Shown: positions 22,872 to 34,116, counted from the first letter of the stretch. The stretch is DNA of 64,000 bases from Apoderus coryli (GCA_911728435.2 OU452200.1:37401715-37465714); one strand, 5' to 3'. The notes: generated from the sequence alone by a model not told the origin. Made by a program: numbers and translations.

Positions 22872-23285
22872 ACACCAAATCAATAAATACATCATTTACA
22901 CCACTAAAGGATAAGATCGAGTCAGATAGTCAATCCAATATAATTTATCAAACACCCTCAGTGTAGCGTATCACACATTGGTCAAACTCAACAATATTTA
23001 AAGACACGTGTTAATCAACATCGTAATACTAAGAACCACAATTTACAAAAAATAGGGAAGACAGCATTAGCTTTACATCAATTGGAAAACGGACACCACT
23101 TTAAATTTGAAGACACGAAAATATTGGATAAGGAGGCCAATTGTTATAGGAGGAATGTTATTTAATGATGATTTATACTCGTATAAGCTTGAACGACACA
23201 GTCAATCTGACACAAATAACTTAAGAAATACCTATTTATAGTAAAATATTAAATATTGATAAGAACTTGATGTAAGTATAAATAT
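22872..23285 (+). pseudogene. Penelope-like GIY-YIG endonuclease fragment
   Basis: Not visible as a long frame, but translation with one frameshift gives 'SNIIYQTP' followed by 'SVSHIGQTQQYLKTRVNQH' (about 22980-23030). It continues through 'QKIGKTALALHQLENGH' and 'FKFEDTKILDKEANCYRR' to a stop at 23166. After it 'EIPIYSKILNI' resembles the tail of these proteins. This is the order of the GIY-YIG endonuclease that follows RT in Penelope-like elements: YIGQT, then Arg and His of the 'LxxRxxxH' part, then 'LaxHxxxxGHxxxF'. The Tyr of YIGQT is His here. The RT is absent. The endonuclease nicks the target for priming. The fragment sits between two mariner fragments. Confidence 0.7.
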
Positions 23286-23289
23286 AAAT

Positions 23290-23821
23290 CTTAAGAGAGT
23301 CGGTTGGGACGATGACTAGGTATACTCAGAGATTGCGTTTTGAATAAGAGTATGGGAGTCATGCACTCACTAACAATTTTGAAATTGTACACAGTCAGCT
23401 ACATTATTTCTATACGATCGTTTTAAGAATATTAAAATTCAACTAAAATACTGATTTACGTGGTTAATGGCTAAATGTTCATTGTTTTTCGTGTTTATCT
23501 TTTTTATTTTTAACCTGTAACTTGAAGCTCTATCTAAGGACATCAATGAAAATGGAAGACCAACGCCTATTTTATATAATTAAAAAAGTAGTTTAATTGT
23601 TTTTCCTACTTTGTTGGTCTTAGAATAGTATGTTTAGTTTTTTTTTTATTGTTTAATATATTATATTATTAGGGAAATTGGGAATAGTGATTTACTTTAT
23701 TTTGTCCCACAGGCCTGGATTAGTCTTAGCAATTTTTACTTAAAAAAAAAATAATTTAAAAAAAGTTTAAATAAAATAACTAAAATAAGCAAAAAATTAT
23801 ATTTGGTATAGGTTCAAAAGT
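23290..23821. other. gene-free stretch, probable Penelope-like 3' flank
   Basis: AT-rich sequence after the endonuclease fragment; no frame or repeat recognised. Confidence 0.35.
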
Positions 23822-24510
23822 CAGTCGACTGCTGTTTACTTTCGGGCTCATACGCGTAAATCCACGATGTCATTGACGTGTTTCGAAGCACCGCGATCGT
23901 ATTTTTTGAGCATTTCTTTCGACCATTCGACACGAGCCTTTTTTTGAGCGATTGACAAATTGTGTGGGATCCAACGCGATCAAATTTTTTTGACAGTCAA
24001 ATTTTTAAGCAATATTGAATGTATGCTGGCCCCACTAATGCCTAAGGTTGTCTCAATCTCTTGATAGGTCACATGACGATCTTGCGATATCAGTTCGCAC
24101 ACAGCATCAATGGTTTTCGGAACAACAACTGATTTTGGATGACCTTCACGAAATTCGATTTGGAGTGAACTACGACCACGATTGAATTCACCATACCATC
24201 GATAAACACTGGTCTTTGATGGAGCTTCATCGCCAAAAAATTGAAATAAGTTCATCCATGCACTGTTGCTGAGTTAATCCAGGTAGAAAATTGTATAAAA
24301 TAATCGCACGAAAATGTTCACAATTTAGTTCCATTTTTGGGCCGAGATGAATCTTTTGAGTTACTGCGTAAACAACACAAATAGCGCCCGTATGTCAAAA
24401 CGTTCTGAGTACGTATAACCTCAAAAATGTCCAACTTTACGATAGAGCTGTGAGTTGCCAAATTGCAACACCAGGGTTGCCAAATCCCGAAATATAAAAG
24501 GCAACCCTCG
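23822..24510 (-). mobile_element. mariner copy 3 (C-terminal half lost)
   Basis: Starts within the transposase middle ('cagtcgactgctgttt') and runs to the right TIR ending 'ggcaaccctcg' at 24510, followed by TA. The stretch 23822-23890 overlaps what copy 2 also contains, so copies 2 and 3 are two separate truncated copies and not one element split by the Penelope-like fragment. Confidence 0.8.
23830..24255 (-). pseudogene. mariner transposase N-terminal part, copy 3
   Basis: The 23980-24255 frame has the helix-turn-helix ('SVYRWYGEFNRGR', 'QDRHVTYQEIETTLGIS'). Near 23870 a 17-bp deletion between two 'cacgat' repeats has removed the codons for the first catalytic Asp block, which reads VTGDES in copy 2. 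Inactive. Confidence 0.8.
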
Positions 24511-25099
24511 TAAATCGACCAGGCTTTGCTTTTGGATAAACACGTATTATTCTTTTTACATACCCGCATTACTCATTAATTAATTTGAAACAAAAAACCC
24601 ACTTTGGAAAAAATATTGCATGTCTTTAGAATCTGTGTGTTTGTCTGCCTCCTTTTTACACTCATCCAAAGTCCAAGACATTATTATATAAGTACCCGTA
24701 ATAAGTTCCTATATTAGTGTTCAGTAACAAAAATGTTGTCTGTGTGTATTGTTGGGCGGGGTCTAAATTGTTGGATCTCTTACAGTGGGCAGGACTCAAC
24801 CTGACGTGACACGCAAGATGGCGCATAGTTATATTTGTGTTATGTGCTTTGCCTGCATGGGTTTGCCGTCTGTATTTGTATTGCTATCACCAAAACAGAA
24901 GAACGGAAAATAGATGGAAGGAAGCCATGAAAAAAAAACCGGACATACTATACAGGGTGGTTCAATAAATATAATCTACATTATTTATTTATTATTGACA
25001 GTGTATTTCAATTATTGACAAAAAAACATACATAATTTTTCCGGTATAACACATGAGCAATAATTAGGTTATGTGGCTAAATTAAGCATGTGGTAACGT
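24511..25099. other. gene-free stretch
   Basis: No recognisable gene. A terminus-like 'acagggtggttcaataaat' at about 24953 resembles ends of insect DNA transposons, but no partner end was found. Confidence 0.35.
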
Positions 25100-25911
25100 T
25101 ATTTTATAATAACAATAATAAATGGCCTTTATTAGATTATGAACATAAGCAACTTACAATCAATTAAATATAAAACTATATAATGAAATTCTGTTCCAAA
25201 AAAACAAAATGTAACATACACTGTTAAAAATTGGGTGAGAAATACGTAAGATTTGTAGTAAACATACATGTTTTTTATGTAATATTAGGTAAATCTTAAA
25301 TATTCGCGAATATTGCCGATAATTTACCCAAATCACGTATTTTTCCTTAGGAATATCGTAAAAACGCATTACCGAAATGTGTTTTCACGATATAATTTGT
25401 GTGTATTCAAATCGTATCGAAAATTTTCGTTTTCCCTGCAAATCTACACATTACTTTTAGTACTATTCCGTGGCTCCTAGTAATTTTGCGACACTTTCGT
25501 AAAAACATCTTACAGCGCAAGCGTAACAGGCATGCGAGTATATACAGCAGCTATTTACCCTTTACAATTCAGCGTTATCAAACAAACAATGCACATTTAT
25601 TATTTAACAACTGATTTAATAAACCTGAAACACAAATTAAATACAATAAGCTGTGCCCAAAAAGTTAACAAAATATTAGCGGTGTGTACGGTTGCAGAGA
25701 AATAGTGAATGGCTTTCTTTTGAGGTTCGAATAATAAGCGCCTCTACATACATTAGCTGTGCTAAGTAAAAATGATTTGTTCATGTTGTAGGATAAAGTG
25801 TAATACTTTTAAAAAAATATAATTAGGTACCATCAATATCTACATAGCAATACACCCAGATAGATTTTTATATGCGCCCGGACAAACTGCACTTACCAGG
25901 TTAGTATTTTA

Positions 25912-26495
25912 GGCATTTGTTCCTTAATTTTTAATTGATTTTTTTTTGTAATTTAAGAAACTTCTTTTTGTTTGTTAAGTATAGTATAGTAGGTACCTAT
26001 TATTAGCTAAATATGGCAGCTCAAAATGAACAAATTTTAAATTCTAACCTAAATCTAGAAAATGTTAAAAAATTATGTTAAATAATTTCTTCCTTAATTT
26101 TAAATTTAATTTTTTTTTGTATGATATTTCTAGTACATTTGTTAAAATTCACATTGTATGTGTTTTCGTGCCTAATCTAAGAAACTTCTAAGACTGAATA
26201 TTTATGTTTTTGTTTGCAAAGTATAATATAGTAGATACATAACATTAGGAAAATATGGCAGCTCAAAATCAACAAATTTTAAATTGTAACTGCCTAAAAC
26301 TTGGGAAAGTTCAAAAATTATGTAAAGCATTTCTTCCTTAATTTTTAATTGCATTTTTTTGTATGACGTTTCTAGTATTTTTGTTAAAATTCGCATTTGA
26401 TATGTTTTCCAGCCCAATATAAGAAACATCTAAGACTGAATTTACGTGTTTGTTTGTTAAGTATGTGGTACCTATTATTAGGAAAATATGGCAAG
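25912..26495. repeat. imperfect tandem repeat, about 2.5 units
   Basis: The strings 'ttccttaattttta', 'taagaaacttct' and 'aaatatggcagctcaaaat' recur with spacings of about 176 and 244 bp. Non-coding. Confidence 0.6.
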
Positions 26496-26618
26496 AAATT
26501 TTAGTTTTTAGTTTAGCATGTTTATAGCATTTATATTTTCGTTAAATATTAAAAATCGGGAAAACTAGTAATTTTGTGTTTATATTCAACATATAGGGTA
26601 AAGAACTAACATGCATTT

Positions 26619-26795
26619 ATTGAGTTTTAAACCAAATATAAACTGGGAAAGTAAAGAAAAATTTTTAAGTTGTGAAAACCACTGTAACCTAAAAGGAGAA
26701 TTATTTTTTAGGCTGCAGTGATTTTTATATAAAACTTAAAAAGTTTTTAATTTTTCTTTACTTTTTCCAGTTTACATTTGGTTTAAAAAGTGGTG
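26619..26795. repeat. inverted repeat (hairpin)
   Basis: 'tttaaaccaaatataaactg' near 26619 pairs with 'cagtttacatttggtttaaa' near 26770; further paired stretches ('aaaggagaattattttt') lie inside. It sits within the CACTG element. Confidence 0.6.
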
Positions 26796-27138
26796 AAAAA
26801 TCCAATAAATGGACGTTAATCATCTTCCGCCACAACAAACTTCCAGATTTTCCATTCAATTTTTCCACGAGAAGTACAGAGTGCCCTTCGGTATAGATGT
26901 TCGCCATTTTAATTTACCGAATTGGCAGCCGTTTGAATAATTGGTGGTTTTTCTAAATTTTCAATATGAAATGATTTATAAAAGAAATACAACAAAATAA
27001 TAAGTTTTAATGCATTTTTTTTTTTTACATGAAATGGTGAGTTATACTACTAAGTATATAGTTTGGTATAACAGTGCTTCCTTGTTTCTAGACTTTAACA
27101 TATTCCTCTTTGTCATATAATAATTGATGTTGTAATAA

Positions 27139-27180
27139 CCACTGATGATGAGGCTTGGAGCCTTGAAACATGTCTGGTTT
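27139..27180 (+). ncRNA. hairpin-GAAAC motif (third copy)
   Basis: 'ccactgatgatg', then stem gaggc/gccttt around a 'ttgga' loop, then 'gaaacatgt'. The stem sequence differs from the copies at 10.7 and 11.2 kb (gcagc/gctgc), but pairing is kept (with one G-U), while the flanking core is unchanged. That pattern suggests selection on a structure in the past. Function unknown. Confidence 0.35.
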
Positions 27181-28184
27181 TACTATTGACGCATAGAGCG
27201 ATTATTAAATTTATTTGGTGGTGTTGACTTTCATTTCACACACAAAAGATCTGACTCCATTTCAGTATGGACAATTTTTCACGTCTACAGAAACAATCTG
27301 GGTACATAGATCACCTAAAAATGTTGTACAAATACGGTAAGTATAATGAAATATTCAGATAAAGTTTCTGTGAATTCACATAAATATTCATGAAAGTACA
27401 AAAAAATTACGTATAATTACGTTCTTACTGTACAGAAATGATATTTTTCCCCCATTTTTTATGTAAGAACACTGTAAATTTTAAGTATATTCCACTATTG
27501 TTTTACGAGCATTGTACATTTCCGGGCCTTACCGCAAAAATACGTTAAAATATTGGTATTATTTAGACAGCGATTGTGTAAAAGTACACGTAACTAAGCC
27601 TACTTTTATGTTGTAATCTTAATCTTATAAGTGTATTTTTACATGACATGCAGCGTAATTTTCATTTGTAATTTTACGATATTGTGTAATTGTACACCAA
27701 ATTAAGTGTAACTTTAATTTGTAATTTTACCTTAATATTGTATTTTTACACTAAATGTGGCGTAATTTTAAATTGTAATATTTCGATTAATATTGTAGTT
27801 GTACAGTCAAGGTGGAAAATTACGTGAGGGAATGGTTGAATAAATATTACAGTTATATTTTACGTAAATTTACTATTCTGTTTTAACAGTGTATGTAACA
27901 TATAATAATAATATACAATATAATAGGCTACCCAACGAGGCGAAGTCTAGCTGTACTAGCTATTCTACTTAACCCCGCTAGGCAGCGAGCGGGTTAGACA
28001 ACATGTACTTCCATCAACAGTTCAAAATATTGAGTCAATATCAATTCATACATTTCCACAAAATACTTAATTAAAACATTAACGCAATAAAAAAAAATGA
28101 AAAATGAGACGGGCACTTGCAAAGAAAATTAAAAAGAAAATAATAATTATCAAAAACAGAACACAAAAATCTTAAGCTTGCAAA

Positions 28185-28730
28185 TTTAATACGAGTAAAT
28201 AAGATTTAAAGCTAGTCTTAAATTTTCTCAGCTCTAAACTCAATAAACTGTTGGGTAATGAATTATAAAGTTTGACAGGGTTGTAAACAAAAGATCTCTT
28301 AAATAAGGCTGTACGATGATGAGGCAGGCATTGTCAGTTTATATATGTATCACGAATATTCCTACCATGTACAGAATCACGAAATATTAATTTACGTCTA
28401 AGTGAAGACGGTGAAGATGGAGATCGCAATATTTGAAAAATAAAAATTCCCAGGTGGTGCATACGTCGACCCTCCATCCTTAACCAATTAAGCTGAGCAA
28501 AAGCAAAAGATACATGATCAGATCTTCGCAAACCAAATATAAATCGGCAATACGAATTCTGAACTTTCTGAACTCTATTCTTTGAAATCAAATCAAGGCA
28601 AGGTCCGTAGACAAAATCACAATAATTAAAATTAGATAGGACTAACGACTCACACAAAGACTTACGCAACTTGAAACTCAAAATTTGTCTATTACTATAA
28701 AGCAATTTCAGTGCAGAATATATGATATGA
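28185..28730 (-). pseudogene. non-LTR RT C-terminal fragment
   Basis: The 28334-28705 frame holds 'KLLYSNRQILSFKLR', 'NFNYCDFVYGPCLD' and 'NRVQKVQNSYCRFIFGLRR', the post-thumb region of Jockey/CR1-like RTs. After a frameshift near 28330 the tail 'PHHRTALFKRSFVYNPV' and 'LPNSLLSLELRKFK' continues to a stop near 28180. The catalytic RT core is missing (5'-truncated at about 28735). Confidence 0.7.
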
Positions 28731-28735
28731 ATTTA

Positions 28736-29227
28736 TTTGCTCAAGAATTTTACCGATAGGTACATTATAGAGAAACCCCTAAAGTAATATAATAATAAAT
28801 AATTTAAGTAGAATGTTTGCTTCCATTCTGTGAATGTGTGTCCTTTTAAAATGTTTTTATATATAGTATATTATATTTGACATGTTTTTAAAAAATAAAT
28901 AAAAGTTTAATTTAAAGACCAGTAATAGTAATGATGTTGAATGTTTAATTCAAAATTTATGACGACAATGTTTATGAAATACTGGTTGATTGTGTAAATC
29001 TTGTAGGTATGTCAGAAATAATTATACACGCCTAAAATGATAAGTTTACCAACAAAATATTCATAGTTTTTATTAATGTATATTGACTTTTTATATTATA
29101 GAAATTTGAGAAAGACCAGAAAAATGGTCGAAACGTCATGAAAATGTAAAATAAAATATTTCAAATATAAAAATAGTTTTTATACTTTTTATATTAATAC
29201 GCTACCCCTTCTAATCCAGCGATTTGG
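28736..29227. other. gene-free stretch
   Basis: AT-rich. At 29111-29140 a hairpin (gacca/tggtc) followed by 'gaaacgtcatg' repeats the hairpin-GAAACRT pattern. Nothing else recognised. Confidence 0.4.
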
Positions 29228-29893
29228 CTAAACAACATTTAAAATATTGCGCAACTGTTCAAAAAAATGCGCTGGGCATCTATCGCGTTGATACCACATG
29301 GATATCCGTACGTTAAGTGGAACGTCTTCTAACAGGATTTGCAAATTAGTTCTTAAAAAATCGAGATACGATTCTCCATTCAGATGGCCATCAATTATGA
29401 ATGGTCCAATAATTCTGCCGTGTACGATTCCACACCACAAGTTTACACTCCATCTACTTTGATACCACTACCACAAGTAGAAAAACTGGCCTCATGAGTC
29501 CATAAAATCTGTGAGAGAAATTGCGGGTTTTCCGTGCACAGCCAATAACAAAAGTCTAGGCGCTTGTCAAAATCGGCATCTGACAGTGCCTGATGTAAAA
29601 CCATGCTGTAAGGATGCGCAGTTGAAAAGATTTTAAAATCTGGAACGCTGAAGAGCGATTTATTCCTAAGTCTGAAGAAATGTCACTGACGCTTACATGA
29701 GGATTCGCTTCTACATACGTAAGAACGTTTATAATATTATCTTCACTGCGCTGACTGGACATCTTCTGGGCGGGACTGGATCAACTCTTACACTTCCCAT
29801 TTCTCGTAAACGGACTGCTAACCGACAGAACACTTTTCTGCTATGGTATTCTCGGTCAGGGTATTTAGCAGCATATTCGCGTTTGTTTATTTG
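29228..29893 (-). pseudogene. DUF4817/DDE transposase pseudogene, copy T1
   Basis: Reading down the minus strand: 'REYAAKYPDREYHSRKVF' and 'RLAVRLREMGSV' (DUF4817-type N-terminus, 29880-29770); a one-base frameshift; 'ANPHVSVSDISSDLGINRS' (helix-turn-helix); 'ILWTHEASFSTCGSG' (first catalytic block); 'LWCGIVHGRIIGPFIIDG' and 'DVPLNVRISMWYQRDRCP' (29228-29440). In relatives the first block is WTDEASF; here Asp is His (29494-29496). The third catalytic block is missing. This is a Tc1/mariner-related DDE family common in insects. Three further copies lie in the window. Confidence 0.75.
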
Positions 29894-30033
29894 CCTCGAT
29901 GGAAACTTGCCAATTTTGTTTCATGGGTATGTCGATCTATTTACCTCTTTTAACAAATTTTATGAAAGCTCTGCATTTTGGTAATTTTAATAGATGTTTC
30001 ATTATTTTTCTTTGTTAAACTATCAGTTTAAAC

Positions 30034-31671
30034 CACAGAAATCTTATATTATATATATATATATATATACTCTAGAATGATAATCCCGTAGTACAAAAAT
30101 GTAACCAAAAGTGTAGAGCTGTCCATAATGCGCATGATCACCAGTCACTTATTTTTCAACAGGACCGGCTTTGATTAAATGTTAAATTAAATTACTGTTA
30201 TAGGTATATTTAAAATTAAATTTTACCATTTGGTAATTCAAATAAAAAAATGGAATAAAGGAATTTAAGAAATAAAAAATTACATTAAATATATAAATAC
30301 TTTATTGTCTAACAGGTACAACCCAATAATAATAAATCTAAGCAGAAACGAGAAATAAGTAAAAATTCTAATATTGGAAAATATCGTAAGGACTTGAGCA
30401 TTCTAATTATTTATTTTATTATTATATAATATTTGTTTGTTTATACAACCACCTTAGGCCTCTTACCTCTCTACAGCCTTCAAAGAAGGGGTGCAAGAAA
30501 CAGTGATTTCACGAATATTTTCCGTGTCCATGTAAACCACTTCCATATCATCCGTACTACTCGCAATAGTATTTTGTGACAAAACATGGTTGGTAGAACT
30601 TTGATTCTCAGCAATTTCATGGAGGATTCTATAATTAAGTATATTCCAGTTTAACAACAGAATTCAAACGAACTTTGTATACCTACACAACGTAGGAAAT
30701 ATATACTTGACATACATATCATGCATTTTTGACTGACTGCTTTTAAGTAAACAGTGTCTTGATATCAAACGATTAAGAATTTAACTTCCACTCTCATTTA
30801 CATAATCTCTTCTTTTCAACAAAAGTTCGGGAACTGCATCGGGTACGAGGGTGATCCTCTTGCCGTCTTCTCTACAAATGATATCTTCTGCAGCGAAATG
30901 CTTACTGCATATGACATTCCCATCACATACATTTTCTGTACTAGGATCCCAATGCCCGCATCCAAACATCATGTCTTTTTTTTGTCAAGCTAAAAATGAG
31001 TATCATGTCAATGGTATCATATTGACTCAAACTGAGACTGTTAGAAACCCGAAACAATAACTTACTGAAAATATTTAATACCAGGAATGATACTTTCATT
31101 TTTACACCACAACACTATACACCTCATTGTTTGTTAAATAAACAAACTACCAAACCAAAATAACAAATATTAAAAACAATTTTAATCACAAATAGGTATA
31201 TCTATCAACAATTAAAATATACCACGCATAAACCCATAATTCAATTATAAAACCTATCTGAATTGTTGTGAAGCCGACTCTGACAGATATTCCCACTACG
31301 AGAAATGTCATTTGCGAAAATAGACGCTGTTGCGAAATCTCCTAAATTTAATAAGATTTGGAAAAAAATGTTTCGTTCATATTGCTGAAAACTAAACAGT
31401 ATTACAATTTTACCGATAACATTGAATTATTTGATTTTGTCAAGCAGTTTCGTATGACGCAACATATGGATTTATTTATAAAACAGATATGTCGCATAAA
31501 TTCTGTAAGGCGAACGACAAAATAGTTTTAAATATGGCAGCTCTGTACTGAAAATAAGTGACTGAGGAGCATGCGTAGTTCGAGAAAACTCTGCATACCC
31601 GTTACACTTTTTGGTATTCGGCTGGATTTAATTAGCATTCTAGAGTACATATATAATATAAGATTTCTATG
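30034..31671 (-). mobile_element. P-like (THAP) DNA transposon, internally deleted
   Basis: The 8-bp palindrome gtttaaac flanks the element on both sides (30026-30033 and 31672-31679). The termini are inverted: 'cacagaaatcttatatt' on the left and, in reverse complement, 'catagaaatcttatatt' on the right, continuing to 'tactctagaatg'. P elements have 8-bp duplications and ends starting CA. The interior encodes a THAP domain on the minus strand and no catalytic region. Repeat A copy 2 at 63.27 kb lacks the insert. The P assignment follows from TSD length, ends and THAP together; non-autonomous. Confidence 0.75.
30781..31127 (-). pseudogene. THAP domain in two exons
   Basis: The THAP zinc finger (C2CH) binds DNA and forms the N-terminus of P-element transposase. 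Exon 1 (31127-31066) encodes 'MRCIVLWCKNESIIPGIKYF', with the expected Cys pair. The donor GTAAGT lies at 31065 and the acceptor TTTTTAG at 30990, giving a 76-nt intron. Exon 2 (30989-30781) continues 'LTKKRHDVWMRALG' and then, after a one-base frameshift, 'NVICSKHFAAEDI' and 'RITLVPDAVPELL' (CxxxH and the AVPxx box). The reading frame ends at 30781, with no catalytic domain. A 64-residue minus frame at 30463-30657 may be a later exon. Confidence 0.75.
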
Positions 31672-31844
31672 GTTTAAACCGATTTCTTTACTTCCCATGG
31701 CATTCTTGATCACGGAAAATTAAAGATACATGATTTTTCAACGAATTTTGGTGAACAACATTCTTTTAGATATAACTCTGAAACGAATAAAGATTTTGAT
31801 GTGCGGTTTTGGACTTTTTTGTTGCAAATTCAATTTGCTTTTCA

Positions 31845-32192
31845 TCATTGATAAAATATTTGTATCATTCCATTTAAGTTTTTAAAGAAAAAGCAAAAAA
31901 AGCTTAGGCGTTGCAAATATCGCAAATATCTAGCGGAGCCCCAAAAAACGATTATAATTTGAAATATTTTTTTCTTCATCAGCAAGGCTTCAATTCTGAA
32001 ACAAAAATTAAATTGATAAATTCGGTTAAGCCAAATCAAAGTTATACACATTATCATTGGTAAAATTTCGTTCTTGCCTGCTGCCTTTATTTCAAGCCAC
32101 ACAATAAAAAGTGCTACACCAAAAAGATGCCGAATCTCAGTAGCATTACTGTGCTGGTATTGTTTTGTTAACTTATATTGCGAAATTTTCAA
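31845..32192 (-). other. open frame in repeat A, unrecognised
   Basis: A 115-residue frame starting 'MKISQYKLTKQYQHSNATE'. The copy at 63475-63783 keeps about the first 70 residues but changes frame after that through an indel, so it is more likely a repeat open by chance than a protein. I do not recognise it. Confidence 0.3.
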
Positions 32193-32366
32193 TAAAAATG
32201 CACTTTTCGCATTACTGTATCTATTACACCCCCCTAACGGTATATTTAGGAACTAAAAAACTATTTCCAGTGCTTTCCCATGATCGATTTCCCTAAAAGA
32301 ATTTTTCCCCTATTGTCCTACGACTATTATTTCCTGTCCACCCTTAATGCAATACCCGGTACGTCA

Positions 32367-33429
32367 CACTGTGTAAAAAAAAGGAAAAACATTATAAATT
32401 CGAAGAAAATTAAAATAAATTATTAATTTTAATTGCAAGAACTTCGGAGCCTTGTTTCTAACCATGCGAGAACTACCTTCCAGTTCAGTTCCAGTTTCAG
32501 CTACCGTAAAAACCCTGTAGAATGCAATGCTTTATTTGTAGTTCCTTAAATAATTGGACACAACAAGCTTACCTATATAAACTATAAATTATAATTATTT
32601 AAAACCTACTCACAAGATTTACCGCTAGATACTTAAGCATTAATTTATTTGCACAACTTACAAATGATACTTCATTCCATCTATGGCCAGGATTTATTAC
32701 TCTGAATTTGATTTGATTCAAATACCAGTGTTCTGCATAATCATTTTAAATTGTGACAGTATAGCATGCACTGATATGTTGAGTTGAAACGAAGGTATTT
32801 ATATAGAAGGTAAAGACTGATTTGATATTCCTATAGCATATTCTCATACCTACTATACATTGATTCTGATGCATGTGTCCCCGTATGTCTATCTGCTATA
32901 TGATACAGCAGATCACAGGCATCCGAAGATTGTGCGTGCATGGTTGATTTCTGTTCTCGTTAATGTAATAGAAACAGATGACATTTTCTTGAATCAATGT
33001 CGTAGCTTTAAAGTTTTTCAACCGAATTTAGTGCTTTAATAATTATTTCCGGTATTACTTTTCATTTATATTATGGAGACTTTGAACGTCAAGTCAAAAT
33101 ATTGTGGTTGATAAACAAACTCGCAAGGTTTAAAGTATTTTGCTGCTTCACGTTATTTGGATTTCTTGGAGGTTCGCAGCAAACCAAACCAACCCAACCT
33201 CACTCTGTACTTTAGTGGTGTTATACTAAAGGTTACAATGGACTATTTACTAATACAGTAATGGTACGCTAACTTTTGCTACGGTCGTATCAAATTCTTT
33301 ACTATACATATCTCCATGTATTTTTGTTACGACTGTTAACGTACAAGAACTGTATGATTAAATGGTCAATCGTCTTAAACCAAACATAAACCGGTTATAC
33401 AAGGTGGTTTGTAAAATAAGTGGTCAACA
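32367..33429. other. gene-free stretch
   Basis: No supported gene or repeat. Slightly higher complexity at 32870-33250, without motifs. Confidence 0.35.
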
Positions 33430-33813
33430 TTGCCTTAATTATAACCTAACTTCTTCTTCTTATTCCATTTGTGTCAAAAATGTGATAAAAAAGGCATACT
33501 TGTTTTTCTCGAAAAACTTAAAGGTTTTCCAGAAATTCGAGTTTGAAAATTTCAGGACAAAACTGGCACAAGCATTAATAAAATTATTGAAATACAGTTT
33601 GCAAACGAAAAGTTTTCCAAAATTTTATTAATGCTGTGTTCTAAGGACCAGTTTTGTCCAAAAAGTTTCAAACTCGAATTTCTCGAAAACCTTTAAGTTT
33701 TTCGAGAAAAAACAAGTATGCCTTTTTTATGTAGAAAACTTTGTTTTATTACATTTTTGATACAAATGGAATAAAAGTCACAAGGAAAAAAAGTTAGGTT
33801 ATAATTAAGGCAA
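33430..33813. mobile_element. foldback MITE, 384 bp
   Basis: Two arms of about 180 bp in near-perfect reverse complement: 'ttgccttaattataacc' at the left end against 'ggttataattaaggcaa' at the right. Inner matches include 'ttctcgaaaaacttaaagg' and 'cattaataaaattattg'. It is almost loopless near 33620, with no coding capacity. Confidence 0.75.
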
Positions 33814-34116
33814 GGGTCCCCCCCGTTTACCCGCCTATTGTCATTCTTTTTTATTCAATTTGATGTCAGTTTACGACATTTAACTAGGTGAATAAATATG
33901 CTACATTTGATTAATTCATCTTTACTCATTTCGAAACGATTCAAAAAAATCGTCCTCAGCTAGTCATCTTTAACACCCTCTATCTTTGTAAATAAGGACT
34001 TTTCGAAAAATTACAATTTAGGTTTTTTTCATGATTAGACCCAATTCGCTCACAAATTTTGACCACCTATTTTAGAAACACCATGTAGAGTATAATTGAA
34101 AATATTTTTAAAAAAG
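33814..34116. other. gene-free stretch
   Basis: Short spacer between two foldback elements; no feature seen. Confidence 0.35.

Larger units (their letters stand above)
25219..27891. mobile_element. 2.67-kb element with CACTG...CAGTG ends
   Basis: The left end reads CACTGTTAAAA (25219) and the right end TTTTAACAGTG (27891), an 11-bp terminal inverted repeat. Directly outside, 'atgtaacata' is present on both sides (25209-25218 and 27893-27902), a candidate 10-bp target duplication. It lies inside the 3' UTR of a minus-strand retrotransposon. Internal content: a tandem repeat (25912-26495), a hairpin (26619-26795), a hairpin-GAAAC motif (27139) and acgtaa-rich repeats towards both ends. There is no transposase. 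Termini suggest a CACTA/EnSpm-like group, but those make 2-3 bp duplications, so the class is open. Confidence 0.5.
25100..28735 (-). mobile_element. non-LTR retrotransposon 3' part, split by a DNA element
   Basis: On the minus strand, the RT C-terminal coding region (28705-28185) is followed by a 3' UTR (28180-27892). After the CACTG element the UTR continues at 25218-25100 and ends 'taataaaggccatttatt', then 'attgttatt', a polyadenylation signal and tail. Both UTR halves are needed to reach the tail, which supports a later insertion of the 25219-27891 element. Confidence 0.65.
29867..32366. repeat. dispersed repeat A, copy 1 (split by a P-like element)
   Basis: The segments 29867-30033 and 31680-32366 match 63102-63268 and 63280-63960 base for base with scattered differences. 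In copy 1 the two are separated by the 1638-bp P-like element; in copy 2 they are contiguous. Repeat A runs into the 5' part of the T1 transposase, so it probably is the upstream half of that transposon. Confidence 0.75.

Noticed and set aside
21909..24510. A single mariner split by a Penelope-like insertion
   Set aside because: The two mariner pieces overlap in content (both contain the segment around 'cagtcgactgctg'), so they are separate truncated copies.
30463..30657. 64-residue minus frame as a proven exon of the THAP gene
   Set aside because: Position and orientation fit, but I found no convincing splice pair or homology; mentioned only as possible.
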